This document shows positions 7,055-13,500 of a DNA stretch of 30,814 nt, piece after piece. The stretch is from positions 1 through 30,814 of IMG/VR virus record IMGVR_UViG_3300028374_000044. One strand, given 5' to 3'. The stretch is from a virus. Numbering within the stretch: position 1 is the first letter of the stretch; every line of letters starts with the position of its first letter. A model generated the notes under the pieces. That model did not search any database and was not told the origin of the DNA. It saw only the letters and a list, made by a program, of their open reading frames with translations. Position numbers and translations under genes: made by a program.

Positions 7055-7109
7055 CAAAAAACATAACCCAGTTGGAGGCTTAAATCCCACAAGAAAGGAG
7101 GAAAGAAGA

Positions 7110-7301
7110 ATGAATATTAATGCGATTGTAGAAAGACTAAAAAGTTTAGAAAGTTATGCTGAAGACATAGAAAACTTTGCTGATGAGATTAGAGACCTTG
7201 AAAGTATGGAAGGACAGGAAGAGCATCTAGATGATATAGATGCAGCACTACTTGCAATAAGAGATAGAATAGTAAGGATAAACAAACTGTTACATGATTA
7301 A
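7110..7301 (+). CDS. Small coiled-coil hypothetical protein
   Basis: A 63-residue, strongly acidic, all-helical protein with repeated Leu/Ile heptads (IVERLKSLESYAEDIENFAD, later LLAIRDRIVRINKLL). It starts at ATG behind AAAGGAGGAAAGAAGA. The 55 bases before it contain no other gene. Probably a coiled-coil dimer; function unknown. Confidence 0.65.
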   Translation: MNINAIVERLKSLESYAEDIENFADEIRDLESMEGQEEHLDDIDAALLAIRDRIVRINKLLHD

Positions 7302-7328
7302 AAAAGGAGGGAAGTACTATGGCAGGGT

Positions 7329-7466
7329 ATGATAAAAGTCATAGCTTTAGATGTGAAGATGACTTATGGTAGCACTCATAATCCACTATATGATTGTGAA
7401 GTGGCCTTTAAAACATATTTGCACATTCAGCAGAATTACCAAGCAAATAAGGAGGAACAAAAATGA
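7329..7466 (+). pseudogene. Truncated copy of the DEDD exonuclease (C-terminal remnant)
   Basis: This 45-codon frame reads MIKVIALDVKMTYGSTHNPL and continues with YDCEVAFKTYLHIQQ. It joins an exonuclease-like first strand directly to a close copy of the last 20 residues of the exonuclease at 6527 (YGSTHNPLYDCEVAFKAYLH). Most of the catalytic domain is missing, so it is best read as an internal-deletion remnant of a second exonuclease gene. The good ribosome binding site (AAAAAGGAGGG) is better placed for an out-of-frame ATG at 7319 that stops after 17 codons. The remnant overlaps the next start by four bases. Confidence 0.6.
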
Positions 7467-8236
7467 AGTTTGAAGATGTTAAAAAAGGTATGAAACTGAA
7501 ACGGATTGGCAGTACTAATATGTCTTGTAAGAATGGAGGAATATATACAGTTAGTGGTTTAAATAAGTATAATTCTGAACATTTATCAGATGATGTTGCT
7601 TTCAAAGAACTTTCACCTTGGTATTCATTGAAGTTTTTTGAACCAGCCTATAAGTTTGAAATTGGAGATGAGGTAATGTTCAATGACCTTAGTAGTTTTA
7701 AAGCAAAAATATTATTTATTGATAAGGATGACTACTGCACTTGTTATTTGGTTAAAATAGATGAAGATAGGAATGGAAAATCTCATCTTATGTTAAAAGC
7801 AGAAGAAACTTTATCACCACTTAAAAAGAAAGATAAATTAGAAGCTGGCGATAGAATTAAAAGTAAATCAGAAAGAATGCTTAAAATTTTACATGTACAT
7901 GAAGGTTGTGATGTTTTTAATGAAGAAAAAATAGAATATTTCTGTGAAATACTTGATGGTTCCTTTAAAGGGCGTAATAGAATAATCCTTATAGATGAAG
8001 TAGATGAAATAATCTATGATTGGGAAAATAATTATGAAAATAAAAAAGGAAGAGTAAAAATGGGAAATATTACTGAAGAAGCAATTAAAAAAATGGGAGA
8101 TGAGCTATGTGAATTTTGTCCATGGACTGATTTTGGAGAGCGTAAGATGATTACTGCTCCTCACAATTTATGTGAAGGCATAGAATGCAATTTGGCTTAT
8201 GAACATTATTTAGATGCAATGGATGAAGAATGCTAA
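7463..8236 (+). CDS. SH3-like repeat protein with C-terminal Cys-rich domain (paralogue A)
   Basis: The 257-residue protein begins MKFEDVKKGMKLKRIGST and is built of three visible beta-rich units, two of them opening with a FEIGD/LEAGD motif (near residues 66 and 127) typical of small SH3/KOW-like barrels. It closely resembles the gene at 12465, which has four units. After the shared end VDEIIYD it continues into about 60 extra residues (MGNITEEAIKKMGDEL, then CEFCPW and two more Cys) that look like a separate small Cys-rich protein. An ATG preceded by AGGAAGAG lies at the junction near 8059, so that part may also be made alone. Function unknown. Confidence 0.72.
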   Translation: MKFEDVKKGMKLKRIGSTNMSCKNGGIYTVSGLNKYNSEHLSDDVAFKELSPWYSLKFFEPAYKFEIGDEVMFNDLSSFKAKILFIDKDDYCTCYLVKIDEDRNGKSHLMLKAEETLSPLKKKDKLEAGDRIKSKSERMLKILHVHEGCDVFNEEKIEYFCEILDGSFKGRNRIILIDEVDEIIYDWENNYENKKGRVKMGNITEEAIKKMGDELCEFCPWTDFGERKMITAPHNLCEGIECNLAYEHYLDAMDEEC

Positions 8237-8251
8237 AAAAGTAGGGGAGGA
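8227..8251 (+). repeat. Direct repeat, left copy, bounding the HTH-RusA module
   Basis: AGAATGCTA(n)GTAGGGGAGGA occurs here with six A residues after CT and again at 9318-9344 with eight. The left copy spans the stop of the preceding gene; the right copy supplies the ribosome binding site of the gene at 9351. The two copies enclose a block of about 1.07 kb with different codon use. Confidence 0.75.
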
Positions 8252-8259
8252 GGAATTTA

Positions 8260-8355
8260 ATGCATCATATTGACAACAAAAAGGAGCAGGCTCATTATAT
8301 TTGTACTGAATTAAGTGAACCATTAGCAGAATTGTTAATTGAAATCAGGGGGTAG
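8260..8355 (+). CDS. 31-residue small protein
   Basis: A short frame (MHHIDNKKEQAHYICTELSE...) starts at ATG behind GGGGAGGAGGAATTTA, an excellent ribosome binding site, and ends five bases before the next gene. The single feature seen is a short amphipathic Leu/Ile-rich C terminus. It is the first gene inside the direct-repeat-bounded block. Function unknown. Confidence 0.5.
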   Translation: MHHIDNKKEQAHYICTELSEPLAELLIEIRG

Positions 8356-8359
8356 AATT

Positions 8360-8869
8360 ATGGCGAGGACTAAGGAATACAACTATGATGAAGTATTGGA
8401 AATATACAAAAAATTGTCGAATGAAAAGGGCAAGCCTTTGAAATATCGTGAAGTAAATGCATGTGATGAATTACCCAGCATATATTGGTTTCAAAAAAAC
8501 GGTGGTATAGCTGGAATAAGGAATGAACTAGGATTTAATGATAATACATTTTGCAACGATTGCACAAAATGGCCTAGTAGATGTGGTCATGTTCTAGAGG
8601 AATGCCCGTTCCTGGATGACTCAGAGTTGTATTTCACAGATACAGAATATAATTCAAGTACAGAATTGATAGAAGAAAAAAATAAAGAGACCAGAATATA
8701 CAGTAGAACTCATCTAAGCAATCAAAAATTAGAAGAAGCTATTAAATTGAAGAAACATGGAATGGTCTGGAAAGATATTGCGATTAAATTCGGAATTAAA
8801 AAAATAACGCTGTATAAGAAAGTCCAGCGATATATGGGAGATGACTGGGAAAATAGAGGATGGAGGTGA
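8360..8869 (+). CDS. Helix-turn-helix protein with Cys cluster (candidate transcription factor)
   Basis: I place the start at ATG 8360 behind CAGGGGGTAG; an in-frame TTG lies upstream at 8339. The 169-residue product has an N-terminal helical repeat (YDEVLEIYKKLSNEKGKPL ... GGIAGIRNELGF) like the repeats attached to homing endonucleases. A Cys cluster follows (CNDCTKWPSRC plus CPF), then a C-terminal helix-turn-helix, EAIKLKKHGMVWKDIAIKFG followed by IKKITLYKKVQRY. It is likely a DNA-binding regulator. Codons with CpG (GCG, CGT, TCG, CGA) are unusually common here, unlike most of the window, so recent transfer is likely. Confidence 0.68.
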   Translation: MARTKEYNYDEVLEIYKKLSNEKGKPLKYREVNACDELPSIYWFQKNGGIAGIRNELGFNDNTFCNDCTKWPSRCGHVLEECPFLDDSELYFTDTEYNSSTELIEEKNKETRIYSRTHLSNQKLEEAIKLKKHGMVWKDIAIKFGIKKITLYKKVQRYMGDDWENRGWR

Positions 8870-8875
8870 TATATT

Positions 8876-9319
8876 ATGACGAGGTGGAACAATTTGCCGA
8901 AGAAGTATCAAAAGAAAAATGAATCTAAGAAAGTATATAAACCAGAATCCGAAGAAAAAGAAGCAAAACTGATTTTACCTGGAGAATTACCGACGATGAA
9001 TGTAATTATTAATAAATCAAAAACTCATTGGTCAGAATATAGAAAGATGAAAGAAGGCTATGATGAGATAGTTTCATTTTACGCGACACAACAGGAGATT
9101 AAGTTTTTCAAGTCAGTGGAATTGGAGATAAAATACTTCCGGAAGGATAAAAGGGTAGACCCCGATAATATAGTTGTCGCAAAAAAAATAATATTGGATG
9201 GATTGGTACAAGCAGGTGTTCTGAAAGATGATAATTGGTCTATAGTCAAGGGATTTAAAGAAAGCTGGGAAGTTGATAAAAAGAGTCCAAGGACTGAGGT
9301 TATATTAAAGGAGGTATAG
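8876..9319 (+). CDS. rusA: RusA-like Holliday junction resolvase
   Basis: The 147-residue protein has a Lys-rich N-terminal extension, then LPGELPTMNVIINKSKTHW and the diagnostic RKDKRVDPDNIVVAKKIILD followed by GVLKDDN. This matches the RusA family, whose Asp residues (here in DPDN, LD and KDDN) bind the metals that cut four-way junctions. Length and motif order fit the family. It follows the HTH gene by six bases and shares its unusual CpG-containing codons (GCG, CCG, ACG, CGG). Like that gene it lies between the direct repeats. A second, RuvC-like resolvase is encoded at 27896. Confidence 0.87.
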   Translation: MTRWNNLPKKYQKKNESKKVYKPESEEKEAKLILPGELPTMNVIINKSKTHWSEYRKMKEGYDEIVSFYATQQEIKFFKSVELEIKYFRKDKRVDPDNIVVAKKIILDGLVQAGVLKDDNWSIVKGFKESWEVDKKSPRTEVILKEV

Positions 9320-9344
9320 AATGCTAAAAAAAAGTAGGGGAGGA
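9318..9344 (+). repeat. Direct repeat, right copy, bounding the HTH-RusA module
   Basis: Second copy of the AGAATGCTA(n)GTAGGGGAGGA repeat found at 8227-8251, differing by two extra A residues. Removing one copy and the block between them would place this ribosome binding site right behind the stop of the SH3-repeat gene. Confidence 0.75.
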
Positions 9345-9350
9345 ACAAAA

Positions 9351-9581
9351 ATGTTTAACATTGCTGAAGAAACGATTGAACAAATGAAAAACAGACCGAC
9401 ACTAAAGGGAGTAGAAGATAGATTAAATTTAATGAGCGATAAACAGTGTTTGCGATATTTAGAAAAAATAATTAAAGAGGCAAATGCCATGAATTATTGC
9501 TATGGAAGTGGATTTGAGATGTTGCAAGCAACTCTTATGCACGCTGAGAAAGTTATAGAGAATAATATGGAGGAGGAATAA
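9351..9581 (+). CDS. Small hypothetical protein, duplicated family (copy 1)
   Basis: The start is ATG 9351, placed behind GTAGGGGAGGAACAAAA; an in-frame ATG at 9321 lies in the repeat and lacks a site. The 76-residue helical product is clearly related to the gene at 11595: both share the pattern MSxKQCLxYLEKxIKEANAM and end NNMEEE. The conserved Cys and the fixed C terminus suggest a selected function, but I recognise no family. Confidence 0.68.
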   Translation: MFNIAEETIEQMKNRPTLKGVEDRLNLMSDKQCLRYLEKIIKEANAMNYCYGSGFEMLQATLMHAEKVIENNMEEE

Positions 9582-9584
9582 AGT

Positions 9585-10145
9585 ATGGATATTAGAAAAG
9601 GTAATTTAAGAACATTATGGTATGAAGATACAGATGGTAATATTATATGTTCACCATATTTTGAAGGTGAACCAACTATTCCAGAGAAGGCAGTATATCA
9701 AGTTTCAAGATTTCCTACAGAGCTAACTGAAACTTGTTTAAAAATTACAAAACAAGAAGAAGTTGACAACTGTGACCATCCTAGAAAAGATATAAGAGAA
9801 ACTGATGGATGGAGTGAAGGTATATACGGAATAAAGTGTAACAAATGTGGTGGAACACAGATTAGAATAGAAGGACAACCATGGCCTGAAGAGTGGGATG
9901 GAACAGGTAGCAGAGAAGTTTATTCTGGTACTTCTAGTTGGCCTGAAGACCTTGCATTAGCAATAGCTAACAGTGGTGATTATTCATTATCAACATCTAT
10001 TACCATTGCAGCTACTTCTTGTGAACGTTGCATGAATGTACTAGCCCACAAATATGAACTAGAGTGGGGATATGAAGAAGGGAGTGAAGACTGGAAAAAA
10101 ACAAACACATCCTGCCAATTCTGTGAAGGAATTATAGCTGGCTAA
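9585..10145 (+). CDS. Zinc-ribbon-like hypothetical protein
   Basis: This 186-residue protein has two Cys clusters. The first is CDHPRKD...CNKCGGTQIR (about residues 63-92), the second CERCMNV...CQFCEG (about 147-182). Both look like zinc ribbons. Between them lies a WPEEWDGTG / SWPEDLALAIANSGDY segment. The N-terminal 55 residues are beta-rich. It starts three bases after the upstream stop behind GGAGGAATAAAGT. Proteins of this build appear in Gram-positive phages without known function. Confidence 0.72.
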   Translation: MDIRKGNLRTLWYEDTDGNIICSPYFEGEPTIPEKAVYQVSRFPTELTETCLKITKQEEVDNCDHPRKDIRETDGWSEGIYGIKCNKCGGTQIRIEGQPWPEEWDGTGSREVYSGTSSWPEDLALAIANSGDYSLSTSITIAATSCERCMNVLAHKYELEWGYEEGSEDWKKTNTSCQFCEGIIAG

Positions 10146-10153
10146 ATTTTACA

Positions 10154-10178
10154 GGGGAGGGTGTTTCATACCTTCCCC
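10154..10178 (+). other. GC-rich intergenic hairpin
   Basis: GGGGAGGGT (10154-10162) and ACCTTCCCC (10170-10178) form a 9-bp stem with one G-U pair and a 7-base loop, in the 65-base gap between two genes. No T run follows, so it is not a standard intrinsic terminator. It could stabilise or process the mRNA. Confidence 0.5.
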
Positions 10179-10210
10179 ACTTAAAAAATATGATGGAGGG
10201 AGAAGAATAA

Positions 10211-10693
10211 ATGAAAGAAAATCAATTAGAGACAGGTGATATACTGTTTGAAAAAAGTAAAAAAATTTATTCCAGACCTATACAGTGGTGGACTAATTCA
10301 CAATACAGCCATGTAGCTATGGTTTATGAATACCCTATGATAATACAGGCTCGTTTATTTGGAGGGGTTCATATCACTCATATAGATACACTTGAAGAAT
10401 TTGATGTTTATGCTATGATAGAAGGATTGAGTGGTTATCAAAAAAATACCTTAAAGGAAATTAGTTTAAAATACTTGGGGTTGAAGTATGATTTAAGACA
10501 AATTTTTGGTTATGTTAATATGAGCATAATCAAAGGAAGGAATAAATTAAATAATCCACACCAAATAATCTGTTCTGAGTTAATAGACTTATTATATATT
10601 GAACTGTCAGTAGATTTGAGAAGAGGAATTTATTTAGGAGGTGTTACACCAGCTGATTTGACATTTAGTTCATTTTTAAAATTAAAACAATAA
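10211..10693 (+). CDS. YiiX-like permuted NlpC/P60 cysteine hydrolase
   Basis: The 160-residue protein carries the circularly permuted papain-like order: LETGDILFEKS at residues 6-16, then YSHVAMVYEYP with the catalytic-type His (about residue 36), and IICSELIDLLY with the nucleophile-type Cys (about 120), ending with TPADLTF. This matches YiiX/YebB-like NlpC/P60 hydrolases, which attack amide or thioester bonds and sometimes peptidoglycan. There is no signal peptide. In a phage early region it may modify a host lipid or wall precursor, but its substrate cannot be read from sequence. Confidence 0.78.
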   Translation: MKENQLETGDILFEKSKKIYSRPIQWWTNSQYSHVAMVYEYPMIIQARLFGGVHITHIDTLEEFDVYAMIEGLSGYQKNTLKEISLKYLGLKYDLRQIFGYVNMSIIKGRNKLNNPHQIICSELIDLLYIELSVDLRRGIYLGGVTPADLTFSSFLKLKQ

Positions 10694-10752
10694 TCCTGTT
10701 ACTTAATGAAGTAATAGTTGTTAAAGAAATAGAAAAATAGGAGGAATAAATA

Positions 10753-11046
10753 ATGGCAAAGTATAGAAAGAAACCTGTGATAATTGATGCTTTTCAATGG
10801 GATGGTTCAGATGAATGTTTAGAAAGTGTTCATAGAGAGTTTAAAACAGGTGAAATAGCCAGAGGCACTAATCACCTTTATATCAAAACTTTAGAAGGAG
10901 GTATAACAGTAAATCTAGGTGATTATATCATTAAAGATATTAACGATAAATTTTCTTCCCTCAAATCAGAGGAATTTAAAGAAACTTATGAGAAAGTTTC
11001 TAAACCTGTGACACTTTATCCAAATGAAGGTGGTAATACTGAATGA
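10753..11046 (+). CDS. Phage hypothetical protein of the GDYII type
   Basis: A 97-residue protein with the widely seen phage pattern KYRKKPVIIDAFQWDGS at the start and TLEGGITVNLGDYIIKDIND in the middle, followed by FKETYEKV. This small family occurs in many Gram-positive and Gram-negative phages with no established role. It starts behind TAGGAGGAATAAATA and overlaps the next gene by four bases. Confidence 0.72.
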   Translation: MAKYRKKPVIIDAFQWDGSDECLESVHREFKTGEIARGTNHLYIKTLEGGITVNLGDYIIKDINDKFSSLKSEEFKETYEKVSKPVTLYPNEGGNTE

Positions 11047-11213
11047 AAAGACGAGTAGTAAAAAGAAAATTAAAACAATGTAAATTTGAGTTAGAGAGTT
11101 TAGAAGTAGCTTTAGAATATGCCAATATACCAGATGGAGAAGAAGTAAATAAACTATTAAAAGCACACAAGGAAGAAAAATTAAAAGAGAAAGTTTTAAA
11201 GAGACTTAGTTAA
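11043..11213 (+). CDS. Small basic coiled-coil protein
   Basis: This 56-residue frame overlaps its upstream neighbour by four bases (ATGA). It is strongly basic at the start (MKRRVVKRKLKQCKF) and helical and charged throughout. Its last third, NKLLKAHKEEKLKEKV, is nearly repeated in the remnant at 12369-12461 (NRLFEARKEEKLKEKV). Function unknown. Confidence 0.58.
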   Translation: MKRRVVKRKLKQCKFELESLEVALEYANIPDGEEVNKLLKAHKEEKLKEKVLKRLS

Positions 11214-11227
11214 AAGGAGGTAAGTAA

Positions 11228-11425
11228 ATGATAATAGCTATTAGGTACAATTGGTTTCACACTGTCAAAGGTGAAGAAAAATTTAGTGAGTATGTTGTAG
11301 GGTATGACGGTGTGGAAGAAATGTATCTAGGAATACCAACTCTTTCTGAAAGATATATCAGAGTGAAGTTTGAAGATGGTCATACAGAAGAGGTTTATAA
11401 TATCAACATGATTATATCAGATTAA
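11228..11425 (+). CDS. Small beta-rich hypothetical protein
   Basis: A 65-residue protein starting at ATG behind AAAGGAGGTAAGTAA. Alternating hydrophobic residues in IIAIRYNWF, YVVGYDG and RYIRVKFEDGHTEEVYNI suggest a small beta barrel or sheet. No family recognised. Confidence 0.65.
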   Translation: MIIAIRYNWFHTVKGEEKFSEYVVGYDGVEEMYLGIPTLSERYIRVKFEDGHTEEVYNINMIISD

Positions 11426-11466
11426 CAATCAGAAATCACTTAGTTAAAAAATAGGAAGGAATAAAA

Positions 11467-11589
11467 ATGAAACAGTGGGCACAGTTAGTATTAAAAATAG
11501 TAATTCTTGGTGGTATTTTAGGGTTTGTCTTATTAGTGATAGATGACTTGTGTGGGAAGTTAGCAGCCAAAATTTTATATGGAGGGTGA
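11467..11589 (+). CDS. 40-residue single-helix membrane peptide
   Basis: A short frame behind ATAGGAAGGAATAAAA encodes a mostly hydrophobic peptide with one membrane helix (LKIVILGGILGFVLLVI) and a short DDLCGK tail. It ends five bases before the next gene, and its last codons hold that gene's ribosome binding site (GGAGGG). Likely real; role unknown. Confidence 0.6.
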   Translation: MKQWAQLVLKIVILGGILGFVLLVIDDLCGKLAAKILYGG

Positions 11590-11594
11590 TAAAA

Positions 11595-11834
11595 ATGTTT
11601 GACATGGATGAAGAAGTAATTGAAATAGTGGGAAATGCACCAACACCAAAGGAAGTAGAAAATATAGTAAAATCAATGAGTAATAAACAGTGTTTACAAT
11701 ATTTAGAAAAAGCAATCAAAGAAGCAAATGCAATGAACCATGGTTTAATGTGCTCAGAAAATGAATTCCTGATATTGCAGGCAGTTCTTATATATGTGAA
11801 AACAGTTGTCAAGAATAATATGGAGGAGGAATAA
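11595..11834 (+). CDS. Small hypothetical protein, duplicated family (copy 2)
   Basis: The start is ATG 11595 behind ATGGAGGGTGATAAAA, giving 79 residues. It is a diverged copy of the gene at 9351 with shared MSNKQCLQYLEKAIKEANAM and the same NNMEEE end. The middle differs by a few inserted residues. An all-helical fold is likely. Function unknown. Confidence 0.68.
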   Translation: MFDMDEEVIEIVGNAPTPKEVENIVKSMSNKQCLQYLEKAIKEANAMNHGLMCSENEFLILQAVLIYVKTVVKNNMEEE

Positions 11835-11836
11835 AA

Positions 11837-12133
11837 ATGAAGAAGGAACAAACTAGTACAATTGAATTAATATTAGAATCTGCACAAAGAGACCCATTTC
11901 AAACTGACAAAGAGATAGCTCTGAATGTTGATTCTACTGTTAATTATGTTAAAACAGTATTAAGTGAAAACTGTTTTTCTCTACACAAAGAAAGGAAACA
12001 GAGATACTTTAAATTATTTTACAAAGTACAAGAGTTATTAGACCTAGCAGTACCACCAACAGTAGCAGATGATATTTGGTTACTACCAAGAAATATTATT
12101 CCTCAATTAGAACAATTAGTGAAGGGGGAATAA
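11837..12133 (+). CDS. Putative HTH protein
   Basis: This 98-residue protein begins with a helical stretch and a possible helix-turn-helix, FQTDKEIALNVDSTVNYVKT followed by VLSEN, resembling winged-helix 'TDKEIA...STVxxYV' patterns. A basic segment (HKERKQRYFKLFYK) follows. It may bind DNA, but the motif match is partial. Its ribosome binding site lies inside the end of the preceding gene. Confidence 0.58.
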   Translation: MKKEQTSTIELILESAQRDPFQTDKEIALNVDSTVNYVKTVLSENCFSLHKERKQRYFKLFYKVQELLDLAVPPTVADDIWLLPRNIIPQLEQLVKGE

Positions 12134-12135
12134 AT

Positions 12136-12354
12136 ATGGCTGATTTCAAAAGTTATGTAGATTTATTTTATGAGGATTCTATTTTCCATAGGGCGATATA
12201 TACATTGTATGAAATTGAGGATGCCTATGATGATTTAGCTAAATTTATTAATGATAAAGGCGAGCAAGCATTATTGATGGCTTATGAGATTAGAACTAAA
12301 CAGGTAGAGAAACTTTCTTATGAATCCCGGAGATTAAAAGAAAGAATATATTAA
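12136..12354 (+). CDS. Small hypothetical helical protein
   Basis: The start is ATG 12136 behind GAAGGGGGAATAAAT, giving 72 residues; frames extended further upstream overlap the previous gene without a site. The sequence is helical with aromatic residues (YVDLFYEDSIFHRAIYTLYE) and a basic C terminus. No family recognised. Confidence 0.62.
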   Translation: MADFKSYVDLFYEDSIFHRAIYTLYEIEDAYDDLAKFINDKGEQALLMAYEIRTKQVEKLSYESRRLKERIY

Positions 12355-12368
12355 AGGAGGGAAGATAT

Positions 12369-12461
12369 ATTACGTATGCTAGAGAAGAAATAAATAGACT
12401 ATTTGAAGCACGTAAAGAAGAAAAATTAAAGGAAAAAGTTAAAAAATTAAAGGAGGAATAA
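12369..12461 (+). pseudogene. Remnant (or ATT-started copy) of the gene at 11043
   Basis: Thirty codons read TYAREEINRLFEARKEEKLK and on to the stop at 12459-12461. They match the end of the 11043 gene at both protein and DNA level. No ATG, GTG or TTG lies in frame, but ATT at 12369 sits eight bases behind AAAGGAGG, so translation from a rare start cannot be excluded. The simplest reading is a 5'-truncated duplicate whose end carries the ribosome binding site of the next gene. Confidence 0.5.
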
Positions 12462-12464
12462 ATA

Positions 12465-13208
12465 ATGAAAGTAAAAGATTGTAAAATAGGAATGAAACTG
12501 AAGAGGATTGGTGATACTGTTGGGGATTGTAAACAAGGAATGATTTATACAATTAAGGATTTAATTCCAAAATGTTATTCATCTGATACTGATGGGGTTG
12601 AATTTAAAGAGCTTGAAGGTGCATATGTATTAAATAAATTTGAACTAGCTAATAAATTCAAAGTTGGAGATAGAGTATTAATTAATTTTGGAGATGTAAA
12701 CCACAAAGCAGAAATAATATCAATTACTAATGAGAGTTACCATGATAAGTATGAGATTAAAATATTTAAAGGTTGGGATGGAAAAGATTTTATTTTGAGA
12801 GTAAAGGAAGAAGATTTATCATTCAGTAAGAAAAAAGATGAATTTGAAGTTGATGACGAGGTAATAGATATTTATTCTGGAAAAGGTAAAATAATATTTG
12901 TTGCTGATGAAGAAGATGAATATGATAATAAATATGCAGTACATTTTGGCTTTGGTGAAGGACATTATTATTCATTTGCACAAGAAAAAGATTTATCGCC
13001 AGCTAAAGATAAATATAATTTAGAAGTTGGTGATAAATTTAAAAGTAGAACTGGGGGTATATATAAAATTGTATATGTAGATTATAATGATTTTTATGAA
13101 GTGAAAGAATACTATTGTAAAATGGATAATGGCCCACGCAAAGGGGTATCTAGATTGTTTCACACAAACCATATAGATGAGATAATTTATGATAAGGAGG
13201 CAGAATAA
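12465..13208 (+). CDS. SH3-like repeat protein (paralogue B)
   Basis: The 247-residue protein is a diverged copy of the gene at 7463: both start MK..D.K.GMKLKRIG and share the NKF/YKF-x-x-GD units and the ending DEIIYD. It has four beta-rich units, opening near residues 7, 66, 126 and 185 with motifs such as FKVGDRV, FEVDDEV and LEVGDKF. The copy at 7463 has three and a different C terminus. KOW/SH3-like repeats often bind nucleic acid or protein partners, but nothing here names the ligand. Confidence 0.72.
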   Translation: MKVKDCKIGMKLKRIGDTVGDCKQGMIYTIKDLIPKCYSSDTDGVEFKELEGAYVLNKFELANKFKVGDRVLINFGDVNHKAEIISITNESYHDKYEIKIFKGWDGKDFILRVKEEDLSFSKKKDEFEVDDEVIDIYSGKGKIIFVADEEDEYDNKYAVHFGFGEGHYYSFAQEKDLSPAKDKYNLEVGDKFKSRTGGIYKIVYVDYNDFYEVKEYYCKMDNGPRKGVSRLFHTNHIDEIIYDKEAE

Positions 13209-13378
13209 TGGAAGAATTCAAAAACATTCTTTATGCAAATAATAATGCTCTGGAAGTAGCAAGGTGGGCTTATGAAGAATTTGATACTGGGAATAGAATT
13301 AAAGCTAGTAAATTGAAAAGAATTTCTGATAAAATGGAAAATAAGTGTAGAGGTTTTAGAGATAATAGAGAGTATTGA
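13208..13378 (+). CDS. Small hypothetical protein
   Basis: A 56-residue frame whose ATG overlaps the previous stop by one base (TAATG), with AAGGAGGCAG as ribosome binding site. It is helical and basic at its end (RIKASKLKRISDKMENKCRG). No family recognised. Confidence 0.58.
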   Translation: MEEFKNILYANNNALEVARWAYEEFDTGNRIKASKLKRISDKMENKCRGFRDNREY

Positions 13379-13500
13379 ACATATTAGTACAGGCAACAAA
13401 AATTAATAAAAAGATGGGTTATAGTTTAGTGCTATTACCTATAAGAAACTCAGTAGATGATTTTGTAATTATGAAACAGAGAAACAAGGAGGGCTTATGA
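13375..13500 (+). CDS. Possible 41-residue TTG-started protein
   Basis: A TTG overlapping the preceding stop (TTGA) opens 41 codons (containing MGYSLVLLPIRNSVDDF) that end four bases into the next gene. It fills the 118-base gap and overlaps both neighbours by four bases, which is typical of this operon. The ribosome binding site (AGAGAG) is weak, so it is tentative. Confidence 0.33.
   Translation: MNILVQATKINKKMGYSLVLLPIRNSVDDFVIMKQRNKEGL

Noticed and set aside
7070-7100. AGGCTTAAATCCCAC resembling a tRNA T-arm in the gap before 7110
   Set aside because: The stem pairs poorly, no D-arm, anticodon arm or acceptor stem can be drawn nearby.
8339-8359. Upstream TTG start for the HTH gene, and similar upstream starts at 9321, 11550, 12076, 24618, 26105 and 27595
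   Set aside because: In each case an internal start has a clearly better ribosome binding site, and the longer version overlaps the preceding gene or the repeat.
10154-10178. Strong hairpin as an intrinsic terminator
   Set aside because: No T run follows on either strand; kept only as an intergenic hairpin.
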